The translations under genes and the position numbers were made by a program. 5,185 nucleotides of DNA from Methanobacteriota archaeon (GTDB taxonomy: Archaea; Halobacteriota; Methanosarcinia; Methanosarcinales; Methanosarcinaceae). Positions 4,472 to 5,185 of the stretch are shown one piece after another (position 1 is the stretch's first letter; each line of letters opens with the position of its first letter). Below the pieces are notes generated by a model that was not told the origin of the DNA, made no database searches, and saw only the letters and a program-made list of their open reading frames with translations. The DNA lies in contig JAUPKV010000689.1 of the NCBI GenBank assembly GCA_030837265.1, positions 1-5,185 on the forward strand, read 5' to 3'.

Positions 4472-5185
4472 TTAGTAGTTCTGATGTTCGATGTCAACAT
4501 GCTGTGCCTGATTACAATATTGATAAGAAAGAGATTCAAGATCAGTGATAATGGATTTGAGATCTTTTCTTGTTATGACTACGTCCGCATAATCTCTCAG
4601 GATGGGCTTGGGGTTGAAAGCTATTGCAAAACCTGCCCTCTCAAAGATACAGGCATCATTTGCGCCATCCCCGACTACTATACACCTTTCGGGCCGGACC
4701 CTGTTAAGCCGGGCCAGTTCCTCAAATACATCTTTTTTAGAGTCACTTTGTGTGATTGGGCCGACAAATTTGCCTGTAAGGCAACCGTCTTCCACAAGCA
4801 ATTCGTTGGAAACAACAAAGTCAATACCAAGCGCCTTACCTACCATCTCAGCAGAAATGGCAAATCCCCCGGAAATCATTGCAGTCATATAGCCTCTATT
4901 TTTTACATAAAGGACAAGTTCTGCTGCTCCCGGCATAAGCTGAATCTGATTCACTGCGTCGAGGGCAATTTCGAGGGGAAGTCCCTTAAGAAGCTTTACC
5001 CTCTGGGCAAGCGCTTGCCCGAAATCAAGGTCTCCGCACATCGTTCTCTTCGTAATCTCCTCTACTTTGCTTACAACACCTGCTGCCCTGGCGAGCTCAT
5101 CGATGGTCTCAGCATCTATAAGGGTACTATCCATATCAAAAACAATCATTTTGTTTTCAGTAGAATCATGCATAGGACAGTTCAC
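4472..5185 (-). CDS. serB: Phosphoserine phosphatase SerB (HAD family), start at or near window edge
   Basis: Catalyses O-phospho-L-serine + water to L-serine + phosphate, the last step of the phosphorylated serine pathway, in the cytoplasm. Counting from the GTG at the edge, all HAD motifs are present: motif I FDMDST with nucleophile D17 and acid D19; the cap region with ETIDELARAAGV (26-37); motif II ISGGF with S105; motif III DSKKDVF with K150; and motif IV VGDGAND with D173 and D177. These match the archaeal PSP typified by Methanocaldococcus jannaschii MJ1594 and there is no N-terminal ACT domain. The start is unresolved: GTG 5185 (237 aa), ATG 5173 (233 aa) or ATG 5149 (225 aa, just before motif I) are all possible, and the frame may continue outside the window. 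The last ~17 residues are a polar tail beyond the usual end. It is the first visible gene of a probable operon with the coiled-coil gene. Confidence 0.95.
   Translation of the reverse strand: MNCPMHDSTENKMIVFDMDSTLIDAETIDELARAAGVVSKVEEITKRTMCGDLDFGQALAQRVKLLKGLPLEIALDAVNQIQLMPGAAELVLYVKNRGYMTAMISGGFAISAEMVGKALGIDFVVSNELLVEDGCLTGKFVGPITQSDSKKDVFEELARLNRVRPERCIVVGDGANDACIFERAGFAIAFNPKPILRDYADVVITRKDLKSIITDLESLSYQYCNQAQHVDIEHQNY

Noticed and set aside
4602..4892. Plus-strand open frame opposite serB
   Set aside because: Antisense to the conserved HAD motifs III and IV; low-complexity Ser/Pro-rich peptide.

Overview
The window looks archaeal, most likely from a Methanosarcina-type methanogen. 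The evidence is TATA-like promoter boxes, moderate-to-low GC, a DUF2119 protein, a COG1340-type coiled-coil protein, a TlyA-like S4 methyltransferase and an archaeal-type SerB lacking an ACT domain. The genus call is inference from gene content.

Layout, left to right. Positions 12-324 (+) hold a heavily decayed alpha/beta hydrolase pseudogene, with several frame changes and a large internal deletion. It is followed by a possible T-run terminator, a small palindrome and a TATA box that drives a TlyA-like S4/FtsJ RNA methyltransferase (464-1147, +), possibly as a leaderless mRNA. A 257-bp spacer with only short, unrecognised coding-like stretches leads to a DUF2119 gene (1405-1983, +) that preserves an AstE/aspartoacylase-like zinc site. 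Converging on it is a minus-strand gene (2172-3152) for a zinc-ribbon / single-TM / transglutaminase-like / coiled-coil membrane protein.

A roughly 420-bp gene-free stretch follows (3153-3573). It contains TATA boxes for the zinc-ribbon gene, a 10-bp inverted repeat bracketing 214 bp, and a strong hairpin that looks like the terminator of the next transcript. The right end is a probable two-gene minus-strand operon: serB (phosphoserine phosphatase, 4472 to the window edge), then after about 40 bp a 285-residue cytoplasmic coiled-coil protein (3574-4431).

Only serB has a well-defined pathway (last step of serine biosynthesis). The methyltransferase probably modifies RNA. The DUF2119 protein and the zinc-ribbon membrane protein look like enzymes of unknown substrate, and the coiled-coil protein is structural or unknown. 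I see no CRISPR array, tRNA, rRNA or intact mobile element, and no convincing multi-gene novel system. The most interesting material is the membrane transglutaminase-like protein, the DUF2119 metal site, and heptad-phased histidines and arginines in the coiled coil.
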